DNA of 64,000 bases from Bacteroidota bacterium (GCA_025362395.1 JANYGK010000094.1:1-64000); one strand, 5' to 3'; numbered from the stretch's first letter, positions 8,924 through 16,754 are shown. Numbers and translations: made by a program. Notes: generated by a model from the sequence alone, not told the origin.

Positions 8924-9838
8924 ATGAAAAACATTACGGTAATCGGCAGCGGCACCATGGGAAATGGTATTGCGCACGTATTTGCACAACACGGCTACTC
9001 TGTAAGCCTTGTAGATATTAACGAGCAGGCTTTACAAAAAGCATTGGCCACCATTGCAAAAAACATTGACAGGCAAGTAGCGAAAGGCACTTTTACTGAG
9101 ACTGATAAAACCAACACTTTAAATAATATTAAAACGTTTACAAAGCTTGAAGAAGGCGCTAAAAATGCTGATCTTGTAGTTGAGGCAGCAAGCGAGAACG
9201 TAAAAATAAAAATGGATATTTTTAAGCAGCTTGATGTGATCTGTCCTGCCAATACTATCTTGGCAAGCAACACCTCTTCAATTTCTATTACACAAATAGC
9301 CGCAGTGACAAAGCGTGCCGATAAAGTAATAGGAATGCACTTTATGAACCCTGTACCTGTAATGAAGCTGGTTGAGATAATTCGCGGTTACTCCACAAGC
9401 AATGAAGTGTGCAACTTAATAATGGAAACTGCTAAAAAATTAAATAAAACACCTACCGAAGTAAACGATTACCCTGGTTTTGTTGCCAATAAAATTTTAA
9501 TGCCTATGATTAACGAGGCAATTATTACGTTATATGAAGGGGTTGCCGGCGTTGAAGAAATTGATACAGTTATGAAACTGGGCATGGCCCACCCTATGGG
9601 GCCTTTACAATTAGCTGATTTTATAGGCTTGGATGTATGTTTAAATATTTTACGCGTTTTACAGGACGGTTTCGGAAACCCTAAATATGCGCCATGCCCC
9701 TTATTGGTAAACATGGTAACTGCAGGGCATTTAGGCGTTAAAAGCGGAAAAGGATTTTACGATTATGCCAACGGAACTAAGGACCTTGTGTTAGCGGAAC
9801 GTTTTAAAAAACAAACTCAACACGCGTTAGCTCAATAA
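8924..9838 (+). CDS. 3-hydroxyacyl-CoA (3-hydroxybutyryl-CoA) dehydrogenase
   Basis: A 304-residue NAD-dependent enzyme that oxidises 3-hydroxyacyl-CoA to 3-ketoacyl-CoA in fatty-acid oxidation or butyrate-type metabolism. The N-terminal Rossmann motif GSGTMGNGIAHVFAQHGYSV (8-27) is clear, as is the catalytic segment VIGMHFMNPVPVMKLVEIIRG with the active-site His (near 143), and the C-terminal dimerisation part with NDYPGFVANKIL, MKLGMAHPMGPLQLADFIGLD and GVKSGKGFYDY. Size fits the stand-alone (non-fused) form. The following gene starts 9 nt downstream, implying co-transcription. The exact chain-length preference cannot be told. Confidence 0.93.
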   Translation: MKNITVIGSGTMGNGIAHVFAQHGYSVSLVDINEQALQKALATIAKNIDRQVAKGTFTETDKTNTLNNIKTFTKLEEGAKNADLVVEAASENVKIKMDIFKQLDVICPANTILASNTSSISITQIAAVTKRADKVIGMHFMNPVPVMKLVEIIRGYSTSNEVCNLIMETAKKLNKTPTEVNDYPGFVANKILMPMINEAIITLYEGVAGVEEIDTVMKLGMAHPMGPLQLADFIGLDVCLNILRVLQDGFGNPKYAPCPLLVNMVTAGHLGVKSGKGFYDYANGTKDLVLAERFKKQTQHALAQ

Positions 9839-9847
9839 CAAAATTAA

Positions 9848-10303
9848 ATGACAGAAACTTCCATATTTAATATTGAATTTCCTCCTATTAAAAGCGCGGG
9901 TGTGTATTATTTTAATACGTCGTCGGGTTTAAGGTATGAGGTAAGATTTGGAAGAAGACAAGATAATATTTTACATTCAACCATTGTGTTTGGCGTTATT
10001 AATGAAGAGTTTGAAGGTGAAGAATATGTAACGACCAACCGCGGAGAAGTATATAAAGTAATGAATACGATAGTGATGATTGTAAAAGATTTTATTGATC
10101 AGCACTCCAAAGTAAACATTTACGAATTTCATGCCATTGACAGGGAAGATGAGGATGAACACTTATCTGAAAAAGAACAAAAGAAGAATAAAATAAAAGG
10201 CAACGCGAGGTTAAAATTATATAAACGCTATTTACCTAAAATATTTGAGCGTGGCTGGAGCTTTAACTTTGAAGGAAATAATGCTATTGTAACCAAAGCT
10301 TAG
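9848..10303 (+). CDS. Hypothetical protein (possibly DUF6934-like)
   Basis: A 151-residue soluble protein of unknown function with no signal peptide or membrane segment. It has an N-terminal beta-rich part (VYYFNTSSGLRYEVRFGRR), a central segment TTNRGEVYKVMNTIVMIVKDFI, an acidic-lysine linker (DREDEDEHLSEKEQKKNK), and a C-terminal RLKLYKRYLPKIFERGWSF. This arrangement resembles small DUF6934-type proteins of Bacteroidota, but I cannot confirm that without a profile search. It begins 9 nt after the dehydrogenase gene, so it is probably its operon partner. No catalytic motif is recognisable. Confidence 0.6.
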   Translation: MTETSIFNIEFPPIKSAGVYYFNTSSGLRYEVRFGRRQDNILHSTIVFGVINEEFEGEEYVTTNRGEVYKVMNTIVMIVKDFIDQHSKVNIYEFHAIDREDEDEHLSEKEQKKNKIKGNARLKLYKRYLPKIFERGWSFNFEGNNAIVTKA

Positions 10304-10362
10304 GAATTTGATAGTTTGATGAGAAAATTCACAATAAAAAACTAAAAAACCGGTTCTTGATT

Positions 10363-10370
10363 TAACTTTG
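10363..10370 (+). promoter_or_regulatory. -7 promoter box (TAACTTTG) upstream of the pRiA4b ORF-3-like gene
   Basis: TAACTTTG fits TAnnTTTG and lies 43 nt before the ATG at 10414, suggesting that this gene has its own transcription start. No TTG box is seen at the consensus distance. Confidence 0.4.
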
Positions 10371-10413
10371 CGCGATAGATCAACACTCACAAAATTTACT
10401 TCACACAGTAGTT

Positions 10414-11106
10414 ATGGCAATATATAAATTTAAAATATTCGTAGAGGACAACGAAGACATTTACCGGGAAATAGAGATTTTATCGTCCCAAACATTTGAA
10501 GAATTTCATACCATTGTACAGGACGCTTTTAAGTTTGATAAAAAGCACGCTGCTTCATTTTTTGTAAGTGACGATTACTGGCGTAAGGATCAGGAAATCA
10601 CTTTAAGGAAGGAAGACCTTGAGCTGGATGAGGATGAAATTAAATTAAAGGTGGCTCCAAAAAAATTAATGTCGGGAACTAAAATTGCAAAATTTATTGA
10701 AAGTCCGCGCCAGCGTTTTTTATATGTGTTTGACCCCGCGGTAAAATGGACCTTTTGTATTGAGCTGATGAAAATTTTACCGGATAATCCTAAAGGCGTT
10801 TTTCCGGCCATTGTAAAATCAATAGGTAACCCGCCCAAGCAATATAAGCAAATACAAATGGCTAAAGGTGAATTAACGCCTGATCAGCTTATGGACACCA
10901 TGTTGGCAGATACTGAACCGGAAGCAGACGAAAGTGAAATTTATAAGGCCATTAAAAATGACACCAACGGTGTTGATGAAGGTGACCTGAACCATTTAGA
11001 GGGTGAAGAAGGTGAAGATAATCCTGAAAGTGAAGACAGCGATTTAATGAATGAGGACGACGAAGAAAGCTTTGAAGACCTTGCTGATGAAGGGGATGAG
11101 CACTAA
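10414..11106 (+). CDS. pRiA4b ORF-3-like domain protein with acidic tail
   Basis: A 230-residue protein whose first 145 residues match the pRiA4b ORF-3-like fold seen in many plasmid and IS1096 passenger genes: MAIYKFKIFVEDNEDIYREIEI, FEEFHTIVQDAFKFD, ASFFVSDDYW, and RFLYVFDPAVKWTFCIELMKI. The last 85 residues are strongly acidic and low-complexity, rich in D and E (for example EGEEGEDNPESEDSDLMNED). The molecular role of the domain is not established. No transposase or plasmid gene lies near, so this copy appears to be a resident chromosomal gene; it lies 42 nt before the GAPDH gene and could share its transcript. Confidence 0.75.
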   Translation: MAIYKFKIFVEDNEDIYREIEILSSQTFEEFHTIVQDAFKFDKKHAASFFVSDDYWRKDQEITLRKEDLELDEDEIKLKVAPKKLMSGTKIAKFIESPRQRFLYVFDPAVKWTFCIELMKILPDNPKGVFPAIVKSIGNPPKQYKQIQMAKGELTPDQLMDTMLADTEPEADESEIYKAIKNDTNGVDEGDLNHLEGEEGEDNPESEDSDLMNEDDEESFEDLADEGDEH

Positions 11107-11148
11107 ACTATTATTTAAACGATAACAAACACGATATTAAGTAAACAC

Positions 11149-12612
11149 ATGGAAACCAAAGAAAAAGCAAACAAAGCATACGAAGCACAATTAAATGATT
11201 GGATAAGCCAAGAAAAAGCGGCGATTGAACTGATAGGTATCATTGGAAAATTGTGGTTTGAAAAATCAATAGAATTAATTCTTTTCAGAAACCAATTAGT
11301 TGACAGAAGCGCGAGTGAAATTATGAAGCTTCATTTATACGCGAAAGATATTGTAAAGAAAACAATTTCGGTAAGCGATACAGTAATGTTGGCTACTGAT
11401 TTATATAACAGCGATGTTTGCCCTTCCCGCATTGATATTGGTAAGCTGGCTTTTGAATACCAACAGGAAAAAGCAAATTTTAAATCATCATCCGATTTTA
11501 TAAATAATAAATTAAGAGACCTGATCGGTAAAAAAACAACACAAATTCCTAAGGATGTTATACTATACGGTTTTGGGCGTATAGGCCGTTTAGCCGCACG
11601 CGAAATGATTTCGCAAGCCGGTAAAGGAGAACAGTTAAGATTGCGAGCCATTGTAACGAGGGGAAATTCGGATGATGAAATTATAAAACGCGCTGATTTG
11701 TTACGCACCGATTCGGTACACGGTAATTTTCCGGGAACTGTTATTGAAAACCTTGCAAACAAAGCCTTAATTATTAATGGGCACACCGTGCACATGATAG
11801 ATGCAAAAAACCCGGAGGATGTGGATTATACTGCTTATGGAATTGATAACGCATTGTTAATTGATAATACCGGTGTTTTTAGAGATGATGTTGAATTAAG
11901 CAGGCATTTAAAAGCTAAAGGCGTAGATAAAGTATTATTAACGGCACCTGCAAAAGGGAATGTACCCAACGTAGTGCATGGTGTAAACCATGAAACCGTT
12001 GACCTGAAAACTCAAAAAATATTTTCGGCGGCATCGTGTACCACTAATGCCATTATGCCTATACTTTATGTTATTGATAAAGAATTAGGCATTGCTAAAG
12101 GACATATTGAAACCGTACATTCTTACACGAACGATCAGAATTTATTGGATAACTACCATAAAAAATACCGCCGAGGCCGTTCAGCAGCGTTAAATATGGT
12201 AATTACAGAAACCGGTGCTGAAAGCGCTTTAAAGAAAGTATTGCCGCATTTAGCCGGTAAATTTACTGCTAATTCTGTGCGTGTACCAACACCTAACGTA
12301 TCGTTGGCAATTTTAAATTTAAATATAAACAGGGAAACCACGCGCGACGAGGTAAATGAAATTATGCTCAAGTATGCTTTGAACGGCGCACTGGTAGAGC
12401 AAATTCAATATGCTTTCAGTAACGAATTAGTGTCTACCGACATTGTGGGAAATCCTTGTCCTTCTGTTTACGACAGTAATGCCACTATTATTTCTCCCGA
12501 TAAAAAAAGCATTGTCTTGTATATTTGGTATGATAATGAGTATGGTTATACGCGCCAGGTAATTCGTTTTTCTAAATATATTTCGGAAGTACGAAGAGCT
12601 ATTTATTATTAG
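11149..12612 (+). CDS. Long-form glyceraldehyde-3-phosphate dehydrogenase
   Basis: A 487-residue GAPDH with about 136 extra N-terminal residues, a form found in Bacteroidota. The extension is helical and has no recognisable domain. The Rossmann motif YGFGRIGRLAARE starts at 140, and the catalytic site SAASCTTNAIMP has the nucleophile at C297. Further marks are TVHSYTNDQN, GRSAALNM and WYDNEYGYTRQVI. After the second strand the sequence reads AIVTRGNSDD (167-176), without the aspartate that in classical NAD enzymes binds the adenine ribose, which suggests use of NADP(H) and perhaps a biosynthetic direction. A second GAPDH of standard length lies at 31859-32857. Confidence 0.93.
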   Translation: METKEKANKAYEAQLNDWISQEKAAIELIGIIGKLWFEKSIELILFRNQLVDRSASEIMKLHLYAKDIVKKTISVSDTVMLATDLYNSDVCPSRIDIGKLAFEYQQEKANFKSSSDFINNKLRDLIGKKTTQIPKDVILYGFGRIGRLAAREMISQAGKGEQLRLRAIVTRGNSDDEIIKRADLLRTDSVHGNFPGTVIENLANKALIINGHTVHMIDAKNPEDVDYTAYGIDNALLIDNTGVFRDDVELSRHLKAKGVDKVLLTAPAKGNVPNVVHGVNHETVDLKTQKIFSAASCTTNAIMPILYVIDKELGIAKGHIETVHSYTNDQNLLDNYHKKYRRGRSAALNMVITETGAESALKKVLPHLAGKFTANSVRVPTPNVSLAILNLNINRETTRDEVNEIMLKYALNGALVEQIQYAFSNELVSTDIVGNPCPSVYDSNATIISPDKKSIVLYIWYDNEYGYTRQVIRFSKYISEVRRAIYY

Positions 12613-12641
12613 TCGGTTCTTAGTCGGTTCTTAGTCGATCT
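12609..12641. repeat. Three tandem 11-bp units overlapping the GAPDH stop codon
   Basis: The unit TTAGTCGGTTC occurs at 12609-12619 and 12620-12630, and a variant (TTAGTCGATCT) at 12631-12641. The GAPDH stop TAG lies within the first unit. It precedes the terminator and probably arose by slippage. Confidence 0.7.
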
Positions 12642-12650
12642 TTTTTAAGA

Positions 12651-12686
12651 AAGTCCCTCCTCTTAACAGTAGAGGGATTTTTTTTC
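12651..12686 (+). terminator. Intrinsic terminator after the long GAPDH gene
   Basis: Stem AAGTCCCTC (12651-12659) / GAGGGATTT (12672-12680) with one G-T pair and a 12-nt loop, followed by a T run to 12685. Confidence 0.75.
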
Positions 12687-12725
12687 AGGACAATTATATA
12701 AGATTAAAGCCGTTATTTTATTAAA

Positions 12726-13655
12726 ATGATATATATGAAGTACATCGCTGTTTTATGTTTGGGATTTTGTTTAACTATGTATTCACAAGACCCTTTATTT
12801 ACAAATAACCTACGGTCTTTAGTATCACTTAATCCCTCGTTTGCAGGAAGTAACGGCTTAATAAGGTATCAATCGATCACAAGAAACCAATGGTATCATT
12901 TATCGCAACCGTACCTAACATTTTATAATAGTTTTGATGCTTATATTAAACCCTTGCGAGGCGGTTTTGCCCTTACCTATATAAGAGATGATCAATTAAA
13001 AGGAACTTTAGTAACAGACAGAGTAGACTTAACTTATGCGCAACATTTAAGTTTATTAAAAGGTAAATTAAAAATTATTCCTTCCATACAGATCAGCGGT
13101 TTTCAAAAAAAATTGGACTATTCAAAATTAACTTTCGGGGATCAAATAGATCCGCGCCGTGGATTTACACAAGGCGGAAATGAGTCCTTTAAAAATTCTG
13201 TAAGGCGGAATATTGACTTGAGTTCGGGTTTAATTGTAAATTACAATCATTTTTATGTTGGCGTTTCCGTTTTCCATATAACTCAACCTGAGCAAGGATT
13301 ACAAAGTACCGGTAAATTACCGCATCGGTTAAGCGTATTTGCTTCTTATAATTTCAGATTGGGAGAACATTTATTATTGAATGGATTATACCGTTTCGAA
13401 AAACAACAGAATTTCTTTGAGAATCAGTTTGCTGTTAATTTACTTTATAAACATTTGATACTAAACGTTGGTTTTGGAAGTAATAATTTAGTGAGCACTT
13501 CTATGGGTTTTCGTCACAACTATTTCATTATATCCGGCGGTTATGAATTTGGTTTAAGCGGGTTAAACACGGCATGCACTTATGAACTATCGGCAAGTTA
13601 TACGTTAAGAAAAAAAGAGAATCGAAAGTTGATTAAAGATTTTGAGAGGTGGTAG
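12726..13655 (+). CDS. PorP/SprF-family type IX secretion membrane protein
   Basis: A 309-residue outer-membrane protein with a signal peptide (YIAVLCLGFCLTMYSQ) ending before QDPLFTNNL. The opening LVSLNPSFAGSNGLIRYQSITRNQWYHL is the PorP/SprF signature, and the rest alternates in the manner of a beta-barrel, with VGVSVFHITQPEQGL and SGLNTACTYELSASY near the end. In flavobacteria such proteins assist secretion or attachment of specific T9SS type-B cargo and are often encoded next to that cargo; here no cargo gene is adjacent. The first ATG (12726) and the ATG three codons later (12735) are equally possible; the second gives a more usual signal peptide (MKYIAVL). Confidence 0.9.
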   Translation: MIYMKYIAVLCLGFCLTMYSQDPLFTNNLRSLVSLNPSFAGSNGLIRYQSITRNQWYHLSQPYLTFYNSFDAYIKPLRGGFALTYIRDDQLKGTLVTDRVDLTYAQHLSLLKGKLKIIPSIQISGFQKKLDYSKLTFGDQIDPRRGFTQGGNESFKNSVRRNIDLSSGLIVNYNHFYVGVSVFHITQPEQGLQSTGKLPHRLSVFASYNFRLGEHLLLNGLYRFEKQQNFFENQFAVNLLYKHLILNVGFGSNNLVSTSMGFRHNYFIISGGYEFGLSGLNTACTYELSASYTLRKKENRKLIKDFERW

Positions 13656-13710
13656 ATGTATTGGCGTTCAGCTATTCACTGAACCTATTATTATTCGGAA
13701 TTTAAGTAAT

Positions 13711-14091
13711 TTAGTCAATTACCTTTATTAATTTAAACGGTAAGTGTATGATGTTTTGAAAATTATTTCCGGCAGCTAAGGTATCCTCATCCTCTTCCTC
13801 ATAATACCATTCTACGGATATATCGGTTATTTTATTTTTAAGTGTTTCCAGTTTTTTCAATAAGTTTAAAATGCAAACGGATGAGCTGCTGTTATAGTAT
13901 TCAAGCTGTATAATAACTTTAATTGCTGTAACGGGAACTTTAACGTACTCATCTAAGGCATCAAACAAAGGTTTATAAAACGACACAGAATTTTCAGGGA
14001 TAGAGCGCCCTTTAATTTCAAGTTTTCCTGTTCCGGGGTCAAAATAAATATAGGGTGTAGATGGTGTTGCTTTAATAGAAAATATATTCAT
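13711..14091 (-). CDS. SiaC-family regulatory phosphoprotein (DUF1987)
   Basis: A 126-residue cytoplasmic protein with the hallmarks of SiaC/DUF1987: TPYIYFDPGTGKLEIKGRSIPENSVSFYKPLFD (12-44), IIQLEYYNSSSSVCILNLLKKLE (60-82) and VEWYYEEEDEDTL (93-105). In Pseudomonas SiaC binds a diguanylate cyclase and is switched by phosphorylation of a Thr in the NTSS motif by a kinase (SiaB) and dephosphorylation by a PP2C phosphatase (SiaA). Here the matching segment is NSSSS (67-71), so the target would be a serine; this is inference. No SiaB or cyclase gene is adjacent. A SpoIIE-type phosphatase lies 10 kb away (24398-25264). I used the ATG at 14091; an ATG 10 codons upstream adds a segment that looks unrelated. 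Confidence 0.88.
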   Translation of the reverse strand: MNIFSIKATPSTPYIYFDPGTGKLEIKGRSIPENSVSFYKPLFDALDEYVKVPVTAIKVIIQLEYYNSSSSVCILNLLKKLETLKNKITDISVEWYYEEEDEDTLAAGNNFQNIIHLPFKLIKVID

Positions 14092-14194
14092 AAAAGTGAG
14101 AGTTAGTGTCTTGTTAACCAAATATAAGTGAAAATAGTTTAACTTTCAAGTACTTAAAAAAACTATATTCCTACACCGTATTAGGTAATTAAAA

Positions 14195-14887
14195 TTATAG
14201 TTCCTTCAATAATACATTCAATTCTTCCTCTGTTAAATCACGCCATTCGCCGAGCTTTAATTTACCGAGCTCAATATGCATCACACGCACTCTTTGCAGC
14301 TTTATGACCTGGTAATTAAACGCGTTACACATTTTCCTGATCTGCCGGTTTAAGCCCTGGGTTAACGTTATTCTGAAAATACGTTTTGCGCCGGCTTCCT
14401 TACTTACTATGCACGGCTTTGTTTTTTCCCCGTTTACTTCAATGCCACCGGCTATTTCATTTAAAAAAGCCTGACGCACCGGTAAATTTAACGTAACAAC
14501 ATATTCTTTTTCATGCTCATATTTTGAATGAGCAATCTTATTCATTATTTCAGCATGGTTCGTGAGTAATATTAATCCTTCAGAATCTTTATCAAGCCTG
14601 CCTATCGGGTAAACAGCTAAGGGATGGTTAACAGCGTCAATAATATTACCTGCAATTTTTTCGGAGGTACATTCTATTCCTTTAGGTTTATTGTAAGCAA
14701 TATAAGCAGGAATAAATTCGGTAGGCCTCAGTTGTTTTCCGTCAATTAAAACAAGATCACCTTCCTTAACCTCTGTGCTAAACACAGCTGTTTTTTTATT
14801 TACGGAAACACGTTTTTCTTCTATTAAAATAATTGCTTTTCTTCTGGAAGTAAAACCTGATTGGCTAATGTATTTATCTACTTTCAT
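14195..14887 (-). CDS. 23S rRNA pseudouridine synthase, RluF/RsuA family
   Basis: A 230-residue enzyme that isomerises uridine in rRNA. It has an N-terminal S4 RNA-binding domain (KVDKYISQSGFTSRRKAIILIEEKRVSVN, 2-30) and the catalytic motif GRLDKDSEGLILLTN (96-110) with the nucleophilic aspartate D99. NRQIRKMCNAF near 180 is the conserved C-terminal family motif. The GRLDKDSEGL form is characteristic of RluF-type enzymes, which in E. coli modify position 2604 of 23S rRNA; the target here is inferred. Its ATG shares one base with the stop of the J-domain/KTSC gene (TAATG), so translation of the two is probably coupled. Confidence 0.93.
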   Translation of the reverse strand: MKVDKYISQSGFTSRRKAIILIEEKRVSVNKKTAVFSTEVKEGDLVLIDGKQLRPTEFIPAYIAYNKPKGIECTSEKIAGNIIDAVNHPLAVYPIGRLDKDSEGLILLTNHAEIMNKIAHSKYEHEKEYVVTLNLPVRQAFLNEIAGGIEVNGEKTKPCIVSKEAGAKRIFRITLTQGLNRQIRKMCNAFNYQVIKLQRVRVMHIELGKLKLGEWRDLTEEELNVLLKEL

Positions 14888-15336
14888 TAGGCGGTTACGG
14901 GGCCTTTATTAACATTCCTGTAAAGAAACGATGTATAGATGTGCCTGCGGGCAAACCTACCCTGGGAATCGGCATTAATCAATTTTACATACGTGTTTTC
15001 CGGTACACCATAATATTCATAGCCTGTTCCGTCTTGAAAATCAATACGCAACCGTTTGCCTGTATAGGTAATATCCGCAATATTTGAATTTGATGTGGTA
15101 TTTGTATAATCCGTAAGGGTTGCTTCTATTGTTTCAGGAGCAATGCTCACTAAAAAATGATAAGCTTCAATAATGCGTTTGCTTTTTTCTTCCGCTTCTG
15201 TTTTAAGCTCTTCATTATCCTGAATTTTATCCGGATGGTATTCTTTCATAAAATTACGATAAAGGCTTTTTAATTCATTTAGCGTAACAGCTTTGTCAAC
15301 TCCCAAGAGCTTTCTGTATTCAATAATTTTTCTCAT
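14887..15336 (-). CDS. J-domain plus KTSC-domain protein
   Basis: A 149-residue two-domain protein. Residues 1-60 form a J-domain-like helical hairpin with the HPD tripeptide at 34-36 (YHPDK), the signature needed to stimulate DnaK. Residues 88-142 form a KTSC domain (IADITYTGKRLRIDFQDGTGYEYYGVPENTYVKLINADSQGRFARRHIY), a small beta-fold that in other proteins is fused to lysyl-tRNA synthetase or other nucleic-acid enzymes, with unknown activity. The stop overlaps the start of the pseudouridine synthase gene. A link between DnaK-type chaperoning and rRNA modification is suggested by the coupling but not shown. Confidence 0.82.
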   Translation of the reverse strand: MRKIIEYRKLLGVDKAVTLNELKSLYRNFMKEYHPDKIQDNEELKTEAEEKSKRIIEAYHFLVSIAPETIEATLTDYTNTTSNSNIADITYTGKRLRIDFQDGTGYEYYGVPENTYVKLINADSQGRFARRHIYTSFLYRNVNKGPVTA

Positions 15337-15398
15337 TGTTCAATTTATGTACTAAAACCAATTCTTATTTTAAAGAAACGGATCTGTTTAATTTTTCG

Positions 15399-15406
15399 CA
15401 AAGATA
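15399..15406 (-). promoter_or_regulatory. -7 promoter box (TATCTTTG) of the KTSC/RluF operon
   Basis: TATCTTTG on the minus strand fits TAnnTTTG. It would give a leader of about 60 nt before the ATG at 15336. No clear TTG box is visible. Confidence 0.4.
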
Positions 15407-15478
15407 CATTATTTTCGCTTACAGGCCGGCGGTATCTCTTTGAAAATTCCAACCGGATAAACTCTAACTAATTTAATT

Positions 15479-15730
15479 GATGCCCGAACAGGGAAAGTGG
15501 ATACTCGAACAGGGAATATTGATGCGGGAACAGGGAAAAATGTAGCTCGAACAGGGAATGTGGATGCTCGAACAGGAAATATTGATGCGAGAACAGGGAA
15601 AATTGATGCGGGAACAGGGAAAAATGTAGCTCGAACAGGGAATGTGGATGCTCCAACAGGGAATATGGATGCGAGAACAGAGAATAATGATGCGGGAACA
15701 GAGAATAATGATGCGGGAACAGGGAAAATT
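15479..15730. repeat. Tandem array, 12 copies of a 21-bp unit
   Basis: Twelve contiguous units of exactly 21 bp run from 15479 to 15730, of the form GATGCnnGAACAGGGAA plus 4 variable bases. Units 3-4 and 7-8 are identical pairs, and 5-6 resemble 9-10, so an 84-bp block was itself duplicated. The phase is a multiple of three: the plus strand reads a seven-residue motif (D-A-R-T-G-N-I and variants) without an ATG, and the minus strand is open in two frames (for example ATG at 15736). No spacers separate the copies, so it is a minisatellite and not a CRISPR array. It lies between the J/KTSC gene and a minus-strand outer-membrane gene. Confidence 0.95.
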
Positions 15731-15826
15731 TAGCATCTATTGCATGACACCCAAAAGAGCTTTGTTATAATATGAGTGGAGTAAAGGCGCATTCATGAGA
15801 TTCAAAAGAGTTTAATTTTAGTTCCC

Positions 15827-16606
15827 TTACAATTCCCGCATATCGTTAGGGGCTGTATTGGTTTGCCTCTTAGATAAACGGAAAAAATAATTGATTCCTA
15901 ATCCTATGGAATATAAACGACCGGATATTTGCGGGTTCAGGCCGGTGCCCGAATAATAATAATTCGTGTTTATACCCAGGTTTGGCTTTATGATAGAAAC
16001 CCTATAAATAGGGAAAATTCGGAGTCTTGATTTATTAAAGGTAATGTCTACTCCTGCTCCTATTTGAAACTGCAAGTTTATTTTTGAGTATCCTGTTGAG
16101 TTTTCATTTAAATAACCGACGGTATTTTCAAAAAAATAACCTTTGGTACTTTGATTTAAAAAAACATTAGTTGAAACGCCTGTTGTTATAAACGGCGCTA
16201 TTTTTTTCCGACTGAAATAATAATCAATCCTTACAGGAATATCAAAAAATCGATAATTATACTTGTAATGATCGGGAAGAGGTGCAGGGGTGGCCGGGAA
16301 TAAAAGTAGTTTTGTTTTACCGCCTTTATCGCTGTATTGTAGCCCAATACTAAGCGCTAGCCGTGTGTTAATTTGGTATAAGGCCTCAAGCCCCAAGGTA
16401 TACGAATATTTTGAAATATTGTAATTACTGTTAGGGTTGCTAGCGGATAAAAAATATGAATCAGGATAAGGTACTTTACCAAACGAAAGATCGGGTGAAG
16501 CAAACACACCGATGTAAAATTGTTTAGATTGGCGGGGTTCGTCTTGCGCTATACCCGTTAAGACTATAAAAGCAATGATTGCAAATAAAGTGTAGTGTTT
16601 TTTCAT
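15827..16606 (-). CDS. Outer-membrane beta-barrel protein (PorT-like fold)
   Basis: A 259-residue exported protein, starting at the ATG at 16606 with a clear signal peptide (MKKHYTLFAIIAFIVLTGIAQ); the frame is open further upstream, but that stretch looks non-coding. The body alternates hydrophobic and polar residues like a small eight- or ten-strand barrel: YIGVFASPDLSFG, YSYTLGLEALYQI, FFDIPVRIDYYF, KIAPFITTGVSTNVFL, FQIGAGVDITFN and SIGLGINYFFRL. Such proteins are common in Bacteroidota and most have no defined function. It is next to the 21-bp array and the REP island, and no operon partner is visible. Confidence 0.8.
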   Translation of the reverse strand: MKKHYTLFAIIAFIVLTGIAQDEPRQSKQFYIGVFASPDLSFGKVPYPDSYFLSASNPNSNYNISKYSYTLGLEALYQINTRLALSIGLQYSDKGGKTKLLLFPATPAPLPDHYKYNYRFFDIPVRIDYYFSRKKIAPFITTGVSTNVFLNQSTKGYFFENTVGYLNENSTGYSKINLQFQIGAGVDITFNKSRLRIFPIYRVSIIKPNLGINTNYYYSGTGLNPQISGRLYSIGLGINYFFRLSKRQTNTAPNDMREL

Positions 16607-16754
16607 ATTGTAAGGGTTGAGTTTAAATTTAAGAAGAATAATTGACCGGCAATGAATCTGATATTGCAATGAGGTTATTTTCGTCTTCGAATTTGTTTCC
16701 GGAAATAATTGCATACACTGTAAAGGTATGGAAGACGTATTAACTCTCTCCGGC

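Noticed and set aside
9469-9714. Minus-strand frame inside the hydroxyacyl-CoA dehydrogenase gene
   Set aside because: It is antisense to a well-supported gene with no motif of its own.
10414-11106. Insertion-sequence or plasmid passenger gene (pRiA4b ORF-3 type)
   Set aside because: Only the domain resemblance suggests mobility; no transposase, inverted ends or plasmid gene lies nearby.
15479-15730. CRISPR array
   Set aside because: The units are contiguous 21-mers without spacers, and no cas gene is present.
15473-15736. An 87-residue minus-strand protein of heptapeptide repeats (ATG at 15736)
   Set aside because: The frame is open only because the 21-bp repeat has no stop; no signal, domain or expression signal supports it, so the array is listed as a repeat.
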